DNA of 64,000 nucleotides from Platerodrilus igneus (lineage: Eukaryota; Arthropoda; Insecta; Coleoptera; Lycidae): positions 4,726,501-4,790,500 of the forward strand of contig JARFIW010001215.1 in assembly GCA_036346225.1 (NCBI GenBank), read 5' to 3'. The notes under the pieces are model-generated. The model saw only the letters and a list, made by a program, of their open reading frames with translations. It had not been told where the DNA came from and made no database searches. Below, piece after piece: positions 46,052-57,739 of the stretch (positions are counted from its first letter, which is position 1; each line of letters opens with the position of its first letter). The translations under genes and the position numbers were made by a program.

Positions 46052-46378
46052 CTATACTTCAGTACCATGTGGCTGAAAAATTACAGATTTTCCATTACTT
46101 GTCATAGCACTAATACTTAACAAGTTTTTACCTATTTCCGGGACATAAAATACATTTTTAATATCTACAACCCTTTCTGAATTTACATTTTTAAATTTAC
46201 ATAAAATATTTCCTATTTTTGATGCTTTTAAAACTTCGGCATTGCCAAGTTTAACTTCCGTATTGACCTTAAGATTAATATAATTATAAAAATATTTATC
46301 TGACATTACTATGTGATCCGTGCATCCACTATCAATCAACCAATCTACTATAACAGTATCTTTATCATTATTACTCAC
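46052..46378 (-). pseudogene. Copia aspartic protease
   Basis: VDWLIDSGCTDHIVMSDKYF carries the DSG active site of copia proteases. EIGKNLLSISAMTSNGKSVI is the conserved distal segment. The region 45938-46051 links it to integrase with stops. Confidence 0.85.
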
Positions 46379-47290
46379 GTTAGAGCTATTGACATCAATA
46401 TGAAATAATTGGACGTCATATTCTTCCTTTGACTCAGTAACACCAGCATTTCCTGCAAAGTTACTTCCTCCACTTTCTCGATATCTTTGTGGATTAAAAT
46501 TTCTTCTTTGATTTCCACGAAAATTTCCCGAATACGATGTATGACCTCGATAATTACCTCGTTGATTAAAGTTTGACCTACCACGGCCATAATCAGAATA
46601 TCCACGGCCACTGCTTGCAAAACTACTTTGATTTGTCCGATATTCTGCTGTACGAGCTCAACAATTTTTTTTATGTGACTGGATCGTCCACAACCATAAC
46701 ATATAATATTTTTCTTATCAGCATTACCAGATACTTGAATTTGCTTTAAAGGCTTGAGCATTCAGCTCAGCGTTACTAATTTCCTTTTTAACAGACCTTA
46801 CATCGTCTGTCTTTTTATTTAAATCTTTACGACTCATTAATTTCTCGCGTATATAATCAACAGTACGTTCTGTCTCTGACACTAAATTAATTGTTTTGAT
46901 AAGATGTCTACAGCTGTCTGGTAAACACATCATTAAATAACTAACTTTTCTTTTCCAACTAACATCACCACCAGCACACTGTAATTCATTGATTTTATGT
47001 TCAAACATCTCGAAAAACTTTTCAGGGTCGTCAGTATCATTCATTTTTAAATTACACAACTGGCGTTCAATTAGTAACTGTTTAGCTTCACACTTTTTCA
47101 TATATAAACCATCTAATTTTATGATTACTTGCTTTGGGGTACTACAATTCATATCATCCGCCGTCACGGCAACAAAAAAATAGTGCATAACTTTATCAAC
47201 CATAGAATTCCAATCTTCTTCTTTAATCGTTGTAGGACGAACCTCATTTTCAATAACAGCAATACACTTTTTATATTTTAATAAAAACAT
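46375..47290 (-). pseudogene. Copia gag with CCHC zinc knuckle
   Basis: 46724-47290: copia-type gag (STPKQVIIKLDGLYMKKCEA, ERQLCNLKMNDTDDPEKFFE, HLIKTINLVSETERTVDYI). It shifts frame into 46375-46761, where NIICYGCGRSSHIKK is the start of a CCHC knuckle, followed in another frame by an Arg/Gly-rich stretch (about 46500-46620). Confidence 0.85.
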
Positions 47291-47496
47291 GAACCTTCGT
47301 CTCCACTGGTCCTACTTTGACCACTTTGTAAGCTATTCAATCACAACGTCGTTATTACCCATTTTCTATTAGCGTAAATTTTACTTTCAATTCCTGTTTT
47401 AACAGATGCTTTCGTTGTTTTAGGGTATGTTCTCGTGCACGTTGTATATTTTTTATAACCACCAATACGGCTTTGTTTTCTAACAAACTACAATCA

Positions 47497-47513
47497 ACCA
47501 CACTCTGCTACCA
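47497..47513 (-). other. Copia primer binding site, initiator tRNA-Met type
   Basis: On minus, directly after the 5' LTR: TGGTAGCAGAG then TGTGG. The first 11 bases match the complement of the 3' end of insect initiator tRNA-Met (CTCTGCTACCA) as I recall it. Confidence 0.75.
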
Positions 47514-47792
47514 TGTTAAATTGTTCTTTTTAATAAAGCAATAATACTCAATTGGAGGCATAATGTTTTATATTGCTTACCTTTATTATTTAAAATACAA
47601 AACAAAAGCATTGCCAGTAAACTGTCACATATGACGAATACTCAACCTACTACAACTAATAACTAAACAATTTTTTAATACAACTCTAATACGCACACTC
47701 TGCTTCTTAATGTCTGCAGGTGCGCACTTACGATATTATAATGTTGATATAAAATAACAAAACACAGGGGCATATTATCGCATATTCCAACA
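47514..47792 (-). repeat. Copia LTR, 5' copy
   Basis: 279 bp; contains an AATAAA-type signal on the minus-strand reading and TG...CA ends. Confidence 0.9.
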
Positions 47793-47797
47793 GTTTA

Positions 47798-49110
47798 TAA
47801 ACAAGAACGAAACTTCCTCTAATTCCACAGGATCTGGATCTGGTTTTTCAATCGGTAATCGTGGAAGAAAATCAGCAAATGCGTTGTCCTGCGACTTAAT
47901 GCATTTTATGTCGTAATCATATGCAGAAAGTATCAACCACCATCGCTGCATACGAGCTGCTAACGTGGGCGTAACCTCAGCATTAGGGTTGAATATTGAC
48001 AGTAAAGGACGGTGGTCAGACCAAAGAATGAATTTCTTTCCATATAAGTATTGGCGAAAAAGTTTAATTCCAAATACAATACTTAGTGCTTCTTTGTCAA
48101 TTTGTGCATAATTTACCTGAGCTTTGTTTAAAGCTTTTGAAGCGAATGCAATAGGAACAAGTTCATTATTACTATTCCGTTGAAATATCACAGCGCCAAT
48201 GCCATATGAGGATGCATCACACCTTAATTCCGTGGTTTTATTTGGATCAAAGTGTGCAAGTGTAGGTGCATTTTGTAGAGCTTGCTTTACCTTAATGAAA
48301 GCATTTTCACATGCTGTAGACCAATTCCATTTTGTATTTTTTTTTGTAAGATTATAGAATGACTGTAATAATGTAGACATGTGAGGCATAAATTTTGCAT
48401 AAAAATTTACAAGTCTGATGAAAGAACGTAACTGTTGTAAATTTCGTGGTGTATGAGCATTTAATATAGCTTCTAATTTATCTTTAGTAGGCTGTAGACC
48501 ATACTTTGAAATTCCATGTCCTAAGTAAGTTACTCTATTTAAAAGAAATTTGCACTTTTCTTTTTGTAGACAAACACCATTCGTTTTGAGAATAGAAAGC
48601 ACGTTTTCTCAATTCGCATTGTGTTGTTCTCTAGTTTCACCTGTGATGATGATATCTTGAAAAATACTAATGTTATCAAAACTTGAGACCATTGTATCCA
48701 GACGTTTTTGAAAAATTTCTGAAGCGGCAGCAATGCTGAAACGCAATCTACGTACCTTAAAAATTCCTTTATGTGTATTTATCGCACACATCTCCTGTGA
48801 TTGTACGTCCAGAGGTAAATGAAAAATGCTTATTTCATATCTAATACTGTAAATCGTTTACGTCCTGCAAGTTTTGCAAATATTTCGTCTGCTGTAGGCA
48901 GCAAATATTTATCAATATGTAGCTGTGGATTCACTGTAATGCGGTAGTCTTAACACAGACGAACACTTCTGTCTTTCTTGCGTACTGGAACAATGGGTGT
49001 AGGTTCGAGAATTCCTTTATCAACAAGACGATCTAATTCTTTCTCAACTTTAGGGCGTATTGCAAAGGGTAGCGGTTTCACTTTGCAGTATTTAAGGTAC
49101 TGCACCTTGT
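47798..49110 (-). pseudogene. Gypsy reverse transcriptase and RNase H
   Basis: RT start in a broken frame near 48880-49080: [19 protein letters not shown] and VRKKDRSVR. 48609-48791: FSIAAASEIFQKRLDTMVSS then NISIFQDIIITGETREQ, where the usual DD pair has lost one Asp. 47775-48602: KCKFLLNRVTYLGHGISKYG, connection domain, then RNase H with TELRCDASSYGIGAVIFQ, AQIDKEALSIVFGIKLFRQY and WSDHRPLLSIF. The copia insertion interrupts pol downstream of NAFADFLPRLPIEKP. Confidence 0.85.
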
Positions 49111-49778
49111 TTCAATTTTAGCGAAACTGGAGCACTTTTTAATCGACCAACCCCTGGCTCGAAAACGTTGTACTTTTGAAAAATTGTGTAGATGTTTACA
49201 TTAGCATCTGTAGTTGTATTGTTGTACAGTGAATTTTGTAAATTGACTTTGAATTGTTTTAGGCAATTTTTACCAATCAACGAACGTCCATTTCCTGGTA
49301 TAATTAGGAACTGGTGCGTTGCACAAAAACTTCCAATTTGTGCCGTGCAGTGTAGTGCACCGATCGGCTGTAGTTTATGTCCATCGTAAGATCTAAGTAT
49401 TATGTTACACTTTTTAAGAGTGAGGTTAGAAAAATATTTCTTGTATGTATTTTCAGAGAGCACTGAAAATGCAGAGCCAGTATCAACTTCTATGTTCAAT
49501 ATTGTAGTATTGATTTTCACAGCAAGGATGATACGTTTCACTGTGCTATTTCCGCCTATGTTGTAAAAGGATTGTAATTGTAAATTTTCATCAACAGATG
49601 GTTGTGTATCAGTTTGTAATAAGTTAGTTGTAGCAACTCTTGACCTTGAACTACAACTTAGTTTGTTGTTCTTGTTGATAACTTTGAAACAAACACTTTC
49701 TAGATGTCCACGTTTCTTGCACTTCTTACAAGTTTTATTCATTGAAGAACATTTATTTGCAAGATGTTGTATTTCCAC
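49092..49778 (-). pseudogene. Gypsy zinc knuckle and aspartic protease
   Basis: CKKCKKRGHLESVC is the CCHC knuckle, about 20 residues in. LNIEVDTGSAFSVLSENTYK holds the DTG protease active site, then RSLIGKNCLKQFKVNLQ. This is one of the longest unbroken frames of the element and ends by running into the RT at KLKQGAVP. Confidence 0.85.
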
Positions 49779-51549
49779 ACCAATAACAAAATTTCTTTGT
49801 TGTATCCGGATAATTCGAAACTTGTCACCTTCCTGGTTTTATTATCGATTGTACTTGTAGGATTTTTGTATTGAGTTTGCATACTGTTAACTGCGAAAGA
49901 TTGCGCCTGATGTAGTTTATTAGCGTTACGTTTTGCGCTTTCATAACTTAATGCCATGTCTGTAGCAATTTGGAGTGTAAGGTTTTCAACAGTAAGCAAT
50001 TTGTTTAGCAAAACTGCATCCTTTACACCAAACACAACTTGGTCGCATAATCTTTCGTTCAGCTTGTTTAGCAAACATGCAATGTGTAGATAAGCGACGT
50101 AGTTCGTTAACGTAATCAGGGAAACTTTCGTTATCTTGTTGAACTCGCTGTATAAATTTGTAGCGTTCCGTAGTAACATTTGGCGTTGAATTGAAATGTT
50201 TCTGGAATTTTGAAACAAGATTCTCATAGGTTGAATCTTTGGGTATTCTAGATGTATAGTTGAAATCAAATAAAGTCAAGCATGACTCATCGTTGCGCAT
50301 ATGAATAAAACACAGCCAGAATATTGTTATGCTACTCTATTACCTGGCTCTCCTTCATCTAACAAGGATAGCTAGAAAAATATTCGTCGGCTGTATAATT
50401 CAATGCAACCACTCTGAATCATTGTCCATAAAATATTTCCGTTTGTAATTAATTGTCAAACATTTTTAAGGTTAGGTTAGAATTTGTGCTTTGTTATTTA
50501 ACTTGCGATTTTCTGTTTTTGTTTTAAAGATAATTCTGATATACAACAAACAGTTTTTTTTTAAACTAAGAACCTTCTACACATTGAATAGTGTCTGGTC
50601 AACACTTATCAAAATGAACACGTTTCGTAAACAAACATTTGAACTCTCATGGAGCCCTGGCCCCATTTGATACTCGTTTACAGAAAACTTGTTTGCTTTC
50701 AATAGTTAAAAAAGGATACAATCATTACATCATTACCACCAACGTGACAATTTAAATCGGCCAAGTGTGTTGGTTACCACAAGGAAAGGAATACGTTAGG
50801 GCTTTCAGGAAACTGAGTGTTTTCGCTATTCCAATTATATTGATATTGTAAATCGGCAAGTCGTAGAACCTTCAAATTATTAGCTCTGTGCATATTCAAA
50901 AACTAAATTTCTTCAACCAGACAAACTACAATATGGAATTTTATTTGAGATATTTTGCACACACACGCTCGATGTTTTAATATTGTAATAAATTTAACAG
51001 TTTGATTCTTGCATACTCTTCAATAAACCTTTGCATTGCTTTGTTTATAATCTAAATATAATTGTTCACGGAACAAAATATCCAATTGGATAATTAAATA
51101 GAATCCCAACATAGCCGTCATAACCTATAACTTGTTCATAGACGGACTGAAGTGTAGAGATGAGTCGCTCTTTCAATAATATTTTTCAAACCAGGTATCA
51201 CGAGTCACTTTAGAGCACGTTCGTTTAATGTATTTAACGTGTTCTTTAATCGTTGCTATTTTTCCCATCTCTAATAAAGTTTAACCGACGACTGTATAAA
51301 GTTAAGAAATACGTTGTACTACTATTAGTTGTTACAGATTTGAATAATGAGTCATGCTTGACTTTATTTGATTTCAACTATAATTAGACTACTTAGTAAT
51401 GCATAAGCATCTTTTCCTAGAATTGCTTTTCGTTTGTTGAGATCAGTAACTCCATTTGCTTCAAAATAAGCTTCTAATCTTTCTTGATATAGCATCCAGT
51501 TATCGTTATGAACGTTGAATGTGCCTATTGTAGACGTAAAATTCTCCAT
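49779..51549 (-). pseudogene. Gypsy gag, split by an inverted-repeat transposon
   Basis: N-terminus 51364-51549: MENFTSTIGTFNVHNDNWML then YQERLEAYFEANGV and KRKAILGKDAYALLSSLI. The continuation is at 49986-50254: RIPKDSTYENLVSKFQKHFN and ERYKFIQRVQQDNESFPDYV. The intervening 50257-51380 is an insertion between TA duplicates; removing it and one TA joins the two parts in frame. 49739-49985 carries the rest in a shifted frame. Confidence 0.85.
50257..51380. mobile_element. TA-flanked 1.1-kb inverted-repeat transposon (Tc1/mariner-type MITE)
   Basis: Perfect 34-bp terminal inverted repeats: 50257-50290 starts TAGTTGAAATCAAATAAAG; the mirror copy is 51347-51380. TA on each side (50255-50256 and 51381-51382) is the target duplication of Tc1/mariner-type elements. 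The ~1,055-bp interior (50291-51346) has no ORF of note, so it is non-autonomous. Confidence 0.85.
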
Positions 51550-51632
51550 TTTGGATCAGGAATGTAGCACAGCCGAGTAACACGTGCCACGAAATTATGC
51601 GTAGTTTTGAACAGCCTCGTCGCCAGTTATGG

Positions 51633-51858
51633 TGTATCCAACTTTGAAGGGCTCGAGAGTAGGATACATTGAACACTATATACTAATTAATACGTTTATT
51701 ACAATATGTACATGGAGTAATTTACATTAGGATAGCACCAGTTCGTATTGAAATACACAAACGTACTGCATCTATACTTTGAATGCTGAATTGCAAGGAG
51801 AGGGCAGCATTATACCCGCGCATGACAGAATGCTGGGATGGCATGATACTGTGCAGTA
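51633..51858 (-). repeat. Gypsy LTR, 5' copy
   Basis: 226 bp. On its internal side, on minus, TGGCGACGAGGCTG starts about 6 bp from the LTR edge and is a candidate primer site. Confidence 0.8.
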
Positions 51859-52009
51859 GGTTTTTGTATTTTCAGGTGTTATGACGCATTGAGTTGTTCT
51901 CACAGGAGATGACAGGCAATAGTGCATTTCTTTTTAGATTAATCTCAAAAAATGTTCTTAACTACAACAGTTTTATACTAGAGCATTCCGGAAGTCGCTT
52001 GTTTTACTT

Positions 52010-52930
52010 GAAGCCAAACTGCTTTTGAAATATTAAAAATTTCTCGGTTGGAATTTCATTTCTGCCGTTGAAAACAGATTGTGACTTTTGTATCAAAATA
52101 GATACATTTTTAAAATCAGCTAATTCCAGTTAATGGACATTTAATTTTATTTTGCCATTGCAGGTTCCTATAAATTGTGTCCAATCTCTAGGAACCATTA
52201 TCTCCAATGCTTGTAGGTTTAAGTTGTTTCTTTGAATTATGGAATGCACCACATCGGAGTGTGGCCTTCCAAAAGAAATTTATTTGTGATTAATCACCCT
52301 TTTATGCGGTCATTGTGTCAGAGTTCACATATGGATCAGAATTATTATCAAATTTCGATTTTGGCCCTGACAGTTGTTAAACCAAATTGTTACTTCTTGA
52401 ACTAAACGAAGCAAAAAGTCAGTGACCCAATTTAGTTTTCACCATATTGTCCAATACATTCATTCCAGACCATGTTATGAGCTGTATTTGATGTAGCTTT
52501 GAATATTGTAAATTTAACATACAAACTTTCCGTCAATAAATGAATTGGCTGTTTGTGAGAGACGGCATAGACAAACATTTTCAAAAATCCGCCATATCAG
52601 TAGCTCCAGGCCTTTTGCAGTCCGATTTATTCTTTTTTTTTAATCGATATCTTTTAGCGGCCTCTTCATGATGCAGTTTCTATTCTTGCTTTAGTCGGAT
52701 TTTTACGTATTTGTCATAGTCATCGCATGAGTCTACACCAGGCGCATGAAGTGACAAATGAAACTGTTGTGGCAACGCTTGTTTAGTTGAACTAATTATT
52801 TTTGTAAAGGTAGGCTGATATATAAAAAGAAGGTATGTTAATATTGTACTAGCATTAGTAGTAGTAGGTATACGCTGCTCTGTTATCAAGTATGCTGTAA
52901 AATGAAGTACACTTGTCAATACAGATTATT
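52010..52930 (-). pseudogene. Fragment of a widespread repetitive protein (CGGQN-type), decayed
   Basis: On minus in shifting frames: HLSLHAPGVDSCDDYDKYVK (52680-52760), EEAAKRYRLKKK (about 52640), NMVWNECIGQYG (about 52440), TIWFNNCQGQN (about 52370), KFLLEGHTPMWC (about 52240) and a tail near 52040-52130. These blocks follow the layout of a large uncharacterised protein family that is multi-copy in arthropods and cnidarians and has DDE-nuclease-like spacing (S/DxCGGQNxN, GHTxxExD). I know the pattern but not an agreed name. Stops show this copy is dead. Confidence 0.5.
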
Positions 52931-53092
52931 ATGATTGAAAATAAATCTTGATATTCAGTAAAAACAATCGAGTTTGTGTTCATTTCGAGAGCTTCTTCGT
53001 AAGGAACTAACATCTCAGAAGTGGGATTGTAGCAGTTTTGAATTAGACCTGACATCTGGTGATCTGTCAATCACGAGGCAAACAATGATCGT

Positions 53093-53368
53093 TTGCAAGG
53101 TCAACAGCAAATAAATGAAGAGATGAATAATCCTTCAATGGCGATGATGTCCATGTTTGAGAGAATGGAGCAATCCAGGGCAAGAACAGACGAGATCTTA
53201 TATGCAATTTTGCAACAACAAATGACGCCTAATGAGAAAGCGCTTAGTAAAAGTGGCACAAACAAAGTTTCAGGTGATGCCGGATTTCTCAAAAAGTATT
53301 GAGAATCTTTCAGGTTTATGCAGTGAGGAAACAACGAAATGGATTGACAAAATAAACAGCAATTTATA
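53093..53368 (+). pseudogene. Gag-like N-terminal fragment
   Basis: MQGQQQINEEMNNPSMAMMS and MFERMEQSRARTDEIL form a Gln/Met-rich helix, then a frameshift into NLSGLCSEETTKWIDKINSN. Such helix plus KWI... sequence is common in retroelement gag proteins, but no element was found around it. Low certainty. Confidence 0.3.
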
Positions 53369-55470
53369 GACTAAACAAACAAATCTTTAGGGAAGTATTG
53401 ATTATATTCATAAATGCTTAATTCTTCCAAATCCTAAGAGTATACATAACTTTATATTTCCCTAAAATAAACCAAGGTTTCATTCCCTTTTCATATAGTT
53501 ATTATTCAACCACATTAAAATATAGACAAAAAGTCTTATACTCAATAAATACACTGGCAATGCTCGATGTATGGCTTACTTCACACTATACGGTACTAAG
53601 ATTACACAAGAAAGTTTTTATATACGTTTAAGAGAGTAAAGTTCACTCACCTAGCCATTCCCTGCTTTCTCAAAGTTGGATACAAAAACAAAATACTAGA
53701 TTTAATTTTATTCGTACATTTAACTTCTCATTTTTCTCATCCAGTATGTTCAACATCTCCCAACGGTTCACAAACGTTGTTGTTATTGTATTTTACAGTT
53801 TAATCCTCGATTGCCAAGTTCGAGGTATAATTTCCCATGATGAAATTGCTGGGAAACTCTTGCTATATTATATTCTTCAACAGCTGTAAAATTTTTGCCC
53901 TAATATTTTTTATATCAGTACAGTTTCCTAAGTCGGGGTCCTCTTTCTAGATCTACTCATGGAGTACTATGTGGTTCGTCCTTGTTTATAACAGGGCCAT
54001 CGTTTTCACAAAGTATGTTTGAGGTCGACACGTCACAGTCTTTCTGCACATGCAGATAAGGTGAATTATTGGTAGTAACTATTCCCAGGCAGGTTGGAGT
54101 TGGTTTTATGCTCGTGCTATATTATGAAACGTACGGGTCAGACAGAAATACAAAGGATACTTACAGTGAGGACCCGCACGAATCACGATGACGAAACAGA
54201 TCACAAGAAACGTTGAAATACCGGGCTAACTACCGATGCGGAAAGGGGGAGGATTCCTAGCAACACAAAAAAATACATCATCATCGATTTTCTATTTACA
54301 ATAAAAAAATTAATTAAACAAAAAGATTTCGGTTTGATTAACAAAAAAAAATGAATAAATAGTTGAACTATAAACAAATTTTAAAAATTTACATACGAAG
54401 TGCGCATTTCGTTTAACATTGAGTATTCATTAATAAAAGAAAGAAAAGAAAATTATTGTTTATACTTGCTCATAACACCAGGGTGGTAAAGTAAAAAAAA
54501 ATTATTTACGGTAGAACAAATTCTAATAATCAGGTAGTAAAGTACTATGGAGCACCAGCGACGCACGAACAACAATAGTAGGAATACAAGAGGTGCTCCC
54601 GATATATGGGAAGACTAATACAACATACCTCCATTTGTCAGGATATTATCGTGTGCCTATTGTATCCACAGAGGTGAATCAGCGAAGCGTCAGGGTGCTG
54701 GTGTCCAGATGTAGCGTCACCACGGTCGACAGATGTGGAGCGCTGCGACACTCACTGCAACAGTGGAACACATACCAGTGCAGTTGGTTCTACATAAGAA
54801 GAATAATCAGCCTACGTTAAACAATTTGGCCTCCAGCTAAGAGCTATAAAGAGAGTTTTACTAGTATTAATAACTCGGGAGCACTTATCGATACACCCAA
54901 AATCTACACTTCTTATAAAGAAAAAACGTGCATCGGTCTTGGAGTAATAAAACGAGTAATTTAGAAAAATGTATATGAAGACGAACCGCAGAATCAAATT
55001 GAAAATTGTTTTAAATAACAAGAATTCGAGCTTCAATCCTCACGTTATCAACATACCAAAAAGGAGATTAGAAAACTCGACCCAAGCTTTATCAAATAAT
55101 ACAATACACTATTTCAACTAGTCTTTCGGTCGTAGCAGTATAAGGATTTAATTTTACGCTATATATAGTAATGTATAGCCAGTTAAAGGATACTCAAAAC
55201 AAGGTGCTAACTGTAGAATTTATAGCGTAAACTCGTCGTTTTAGAGTAGATAGGTCGAAATTGAAAATTATTTGTAAGCGTATTTATAATAAACAGATAA
55301 AATATATAGGATGTTATCGACGTACGGAAGAGTAGAAACGGAATCGATGTGGTTTTTAATTCATCGGCCGTAAATGAACATAACACTCGTTAGTGTACAG
55401 TGATATGATGAGGTTAGGGCGACCGTGAATGATTTTGGGTGAAATGCACTCTCTGTCCTTACTAGTTCAT
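53369..55470. other. no recognisable gene
   Basis: AT-rich with a GC-richer patch at 54545-54820 that has an 75-codon open frame without recognisable features. Nothing else supported. Confidence 0.3.
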
Positions 55471-55623
55471 TTATAACCCTATGTTATTATCGGCATACAC
55501 CATGGCTTGTGCACTTTCCAAATTTTCTCTATAAAGCTCGGGCTGATAATTTTCTTTATCTTCTCTAATGATAATATTTGCACGTTCTTGAAGGCTTGGA
55601 CCTTCTTGTGCTTGCTCTTTATT
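55471..55623 (-). CDS. possible terminal exon, unrecognised
   Basis: On minus an acceptor-like CTCGTTTAG is followed by 50 open codons: EQAQEGPSLQERANIIIRED, KENYQPELYRENLESAQAMV and YADNNIGL, then TAA. Composition is protein-like (Glu, Gln, Arg rich) in AT-rich surroundings. No family recognised and no upstream exon found. Confidence 0.35.
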   Translation of the reverse strand, partial: NKEQAQEGPSLQERANIIIREDKENYQPELYRENLESAQAMVYADNNIGL

Positions 55624-56349
55624 CTAAACGAGGTGTTTCCATTATGAATATAATTAATTTAATTGATTATCTTTCATTTATTAGCCTCTCGTTTCTTATG
55701 TTGAATGAGGAAATATTATCCCCATGTACTATTTAAACAGATATGGACATTGGCCTCGATTAACTTTTCAATCCTTTATTCTTATAATTTAGTAGTTTTC
55801 TCTATTAGATCAACTACTTTTTCATTAACTCCCAATTAACTTACTACACATGTAAGTGATCCGAACCATTACTACTATCCTATATTTTGCGAGGGACTAA
55901 CAGACAAAAATTATTTCTGCTCTCAGGTATTTATACTTACGGGTCACCAGATTGGCTCAGCCAATCAGATGTGTTACACTTTTCACAATCTTCATGTGCT
56001 TTGAGGTAAAATATTTAAATGTTTTTATATTCGCCATTGTTGATTTTCCAGTATTCTAGATTTAAACTTAAATCATTTCTAAATATTCTGAGTTACCTCC
56101 AGTTTATATTTTTTGAATTATTGCTTAAATTGCATAGTATTGCAACACTTCCTGCTTAGAATCTTCTAGAAACAACCCCTATTTCCTTAGTGTCTTATTT
56201 TAAAATTTCATATACGTAAGAGATGCTAGATAAAAGTTAACCTAGATTATTCCTTTTTATATAATAAACTGTCATCGAAACTTGGGTTGGGTAACTATAT
56301 TGATTTTTTACTAGTTAGCGCCGTGCACAATTTTGAATAAATTTTTTAA
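55624..56349. other. no recognisable gene
   Basis: AT-rich, nothing supported. Confidence 0.3.
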
Positions 56350-56836
56350 GGCTTCCCCTTCTTTTTTCTTAATATTGGTGTGTAATCTGGCATTATAATA
56401 ACCATCAGCGACATGAGTGAGTAACCATTCGCAATAATGTTGTCATTTTGCATAGTTCCTAGGCTTTAATGTTTGCATGACTCTTACTTTGTACGCTTTT
56501 CATATGCAATATGTTCTGGCATGACGTTCAATTAATGTTTAGCTGGAAGGATAGACATCTAGTTGATTTCCATGGACTTTTTAGCATAGTCTTTTGAACA
56601 TGTTGAATATTTTCTTGTGAACAAACCGTCTTTACACGGTTACGTTTGGCATTAGCTACCGAACCTGTAGCTCTTAATTTAGTAATATTTTTTGTACAAC
56701 ACTTTTAGGAGCAGACATTTGTGGATATTTTATCGTTAACCTTTCATTTAATATTACAAACGATTTATATTCCAAATAAATTTCAAGAATAAACACTCTT
56801 TGTTCGATTGAAAACTGCATTATGGAAAACCCTATT
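56350..56836 (-). pseudogene. Mariner-superfamily transposase, N-terminal part
   Basis: From ATG near 56820: MQFSIEQRVFILEIYLEYKS, ERLTIKYPQMSAPKSVVQKI (first HTH), then in other frames ENIQHVQKTMLKSPWKSTR (second HTH), MQTLKPRNYAK, CEWLLTHVADGY. This is the double-HTH and start of the catalytic region of the arthropod DUF4817/DDE_3 transposases. The catalytic core is absent. It is complementary in extent to the relic at 31.4 kb, but they are separate copies. Confidence 0.75.
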
Positions 56837-57735
56837 CACAACCACCATTAATAACTAAAAAGACAACACCGACAAACATAATATAACCGTTAATATGAAA
56901 TGATTGCTGGGCATCACCTGCCCCCTCTTACATCCTCGATTCAAATATCATGTACAGTATGACACTGAGCTTTTTTTATCTTGGCCACTTCGTACTATAA
57001 TATGTATCAAATTATGAATTTCAGATTTTATGTTGGTTTTTAATCTATTTTTAAATTTGGAAAAAATGGCAGATTTCTACACTGTACAAACATGTTTTTG
57101 CTCATATTTCGGCTTAAGATAAGACTAGGGAGTGAAACAAACACCTTTGAATATTAAAAGTTTTAATTTGATATATTACAAGGATGTGTTCGAAACATTG
57201 ATATTTTTCATCTACAAACTCAAAATGAAATGATTCCAAAACTAAAACAACAAAAATTTTTCTAAAACTTCCTAATTATTCCTCTAGTGTTAATTTATAA
57301 ACCTACAAAAACACAAGTTGAATTTCAATGGGATCCTCTAGTAAAAAATAATTCTATTCAGGGGCACTCATGAAATGCATTGTTGATGTATTCTTATAGC
57401 CGACAGTCGAGCAACAAAAATATCTAATATTTCAATAATCAATTGTATAATTAATTTACTCTATTCATTTAGTTTATAATTGCAAAATACATACCTAAGC
57501 CTCATTTGTATTTTTTTACCTATAATGTTTTATTACAAATTATACTCAACACTGGTTTTCTTGGACATGTAATGTCCCTGTCTTAAGTCACCGGCGTAGC
57601 AGTGGACAGTGACCACTATCTAGTACCTAGTAGGATACTACAGTGGTCTAGTCGTTGCTAGACCTACCTACTCCGCTGCGTGAGTCTAGGGCTACCAACG
57701 TGCTCTGTGACAGGAAAAAAATAAGTTAGATTGAG
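56837..57735. other. no recognisable gene
   Basis: AT-rich; a GC-richer patch at 57575-57720 contains short inverted CACTA/TAGTG-type words but no clear feature. Confidence 0.3.
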
Positions 57736-57739
57736 GACG

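Larger units (their letters stand above)
43058..47792 (-). mobile_element. Ty1/copia retrotransposon, complete but mutated
   Basis: LTRs 43058-43333 and 47514-47792 begin TGTTAAATTG and end ATTCCAACA. Flanks GTTTA at 43053-43057 and 47793-47797 are a perfect 5-bp target duplication. By eye the LTRs differ by about a dozen substitutions and one small indel, so insertion is fairly recent. On minus: gag, zinc finger, protease, integrase, RT, RNase H, which is the copia order. It sits within the Gypsy pol between RNase H and integrase. Confidence 0.95.
41330..51858 (-). mobile_element. Gypsy LTR retrotransposon with two nested insertions
   Basis: Direct repeats at 41330-41556 and 51633-51858 (both starting TGTATCCAACTTTGAAGG) bound a minus-strand gag-pol. 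Order on minus: gag 51549 to 49780, zinc knuckle and protease, RT-RNase H to 47798, integrase 43057 to 41642. The copia element (43058-47792) splits pol and a TA-flanked element (50257-51380) splits gag. The LTRs differ at many sites, so this element is older than the nested copia. No convincing target duplication. Confidence 0.9.

Noticed and set aside
50257..51380. Simple inversion of gag instead of insertion
   Set aside because: TA duplicates plus perfect terminal repeats, and in-frame rejoining of gag on removal, fit an insertion.
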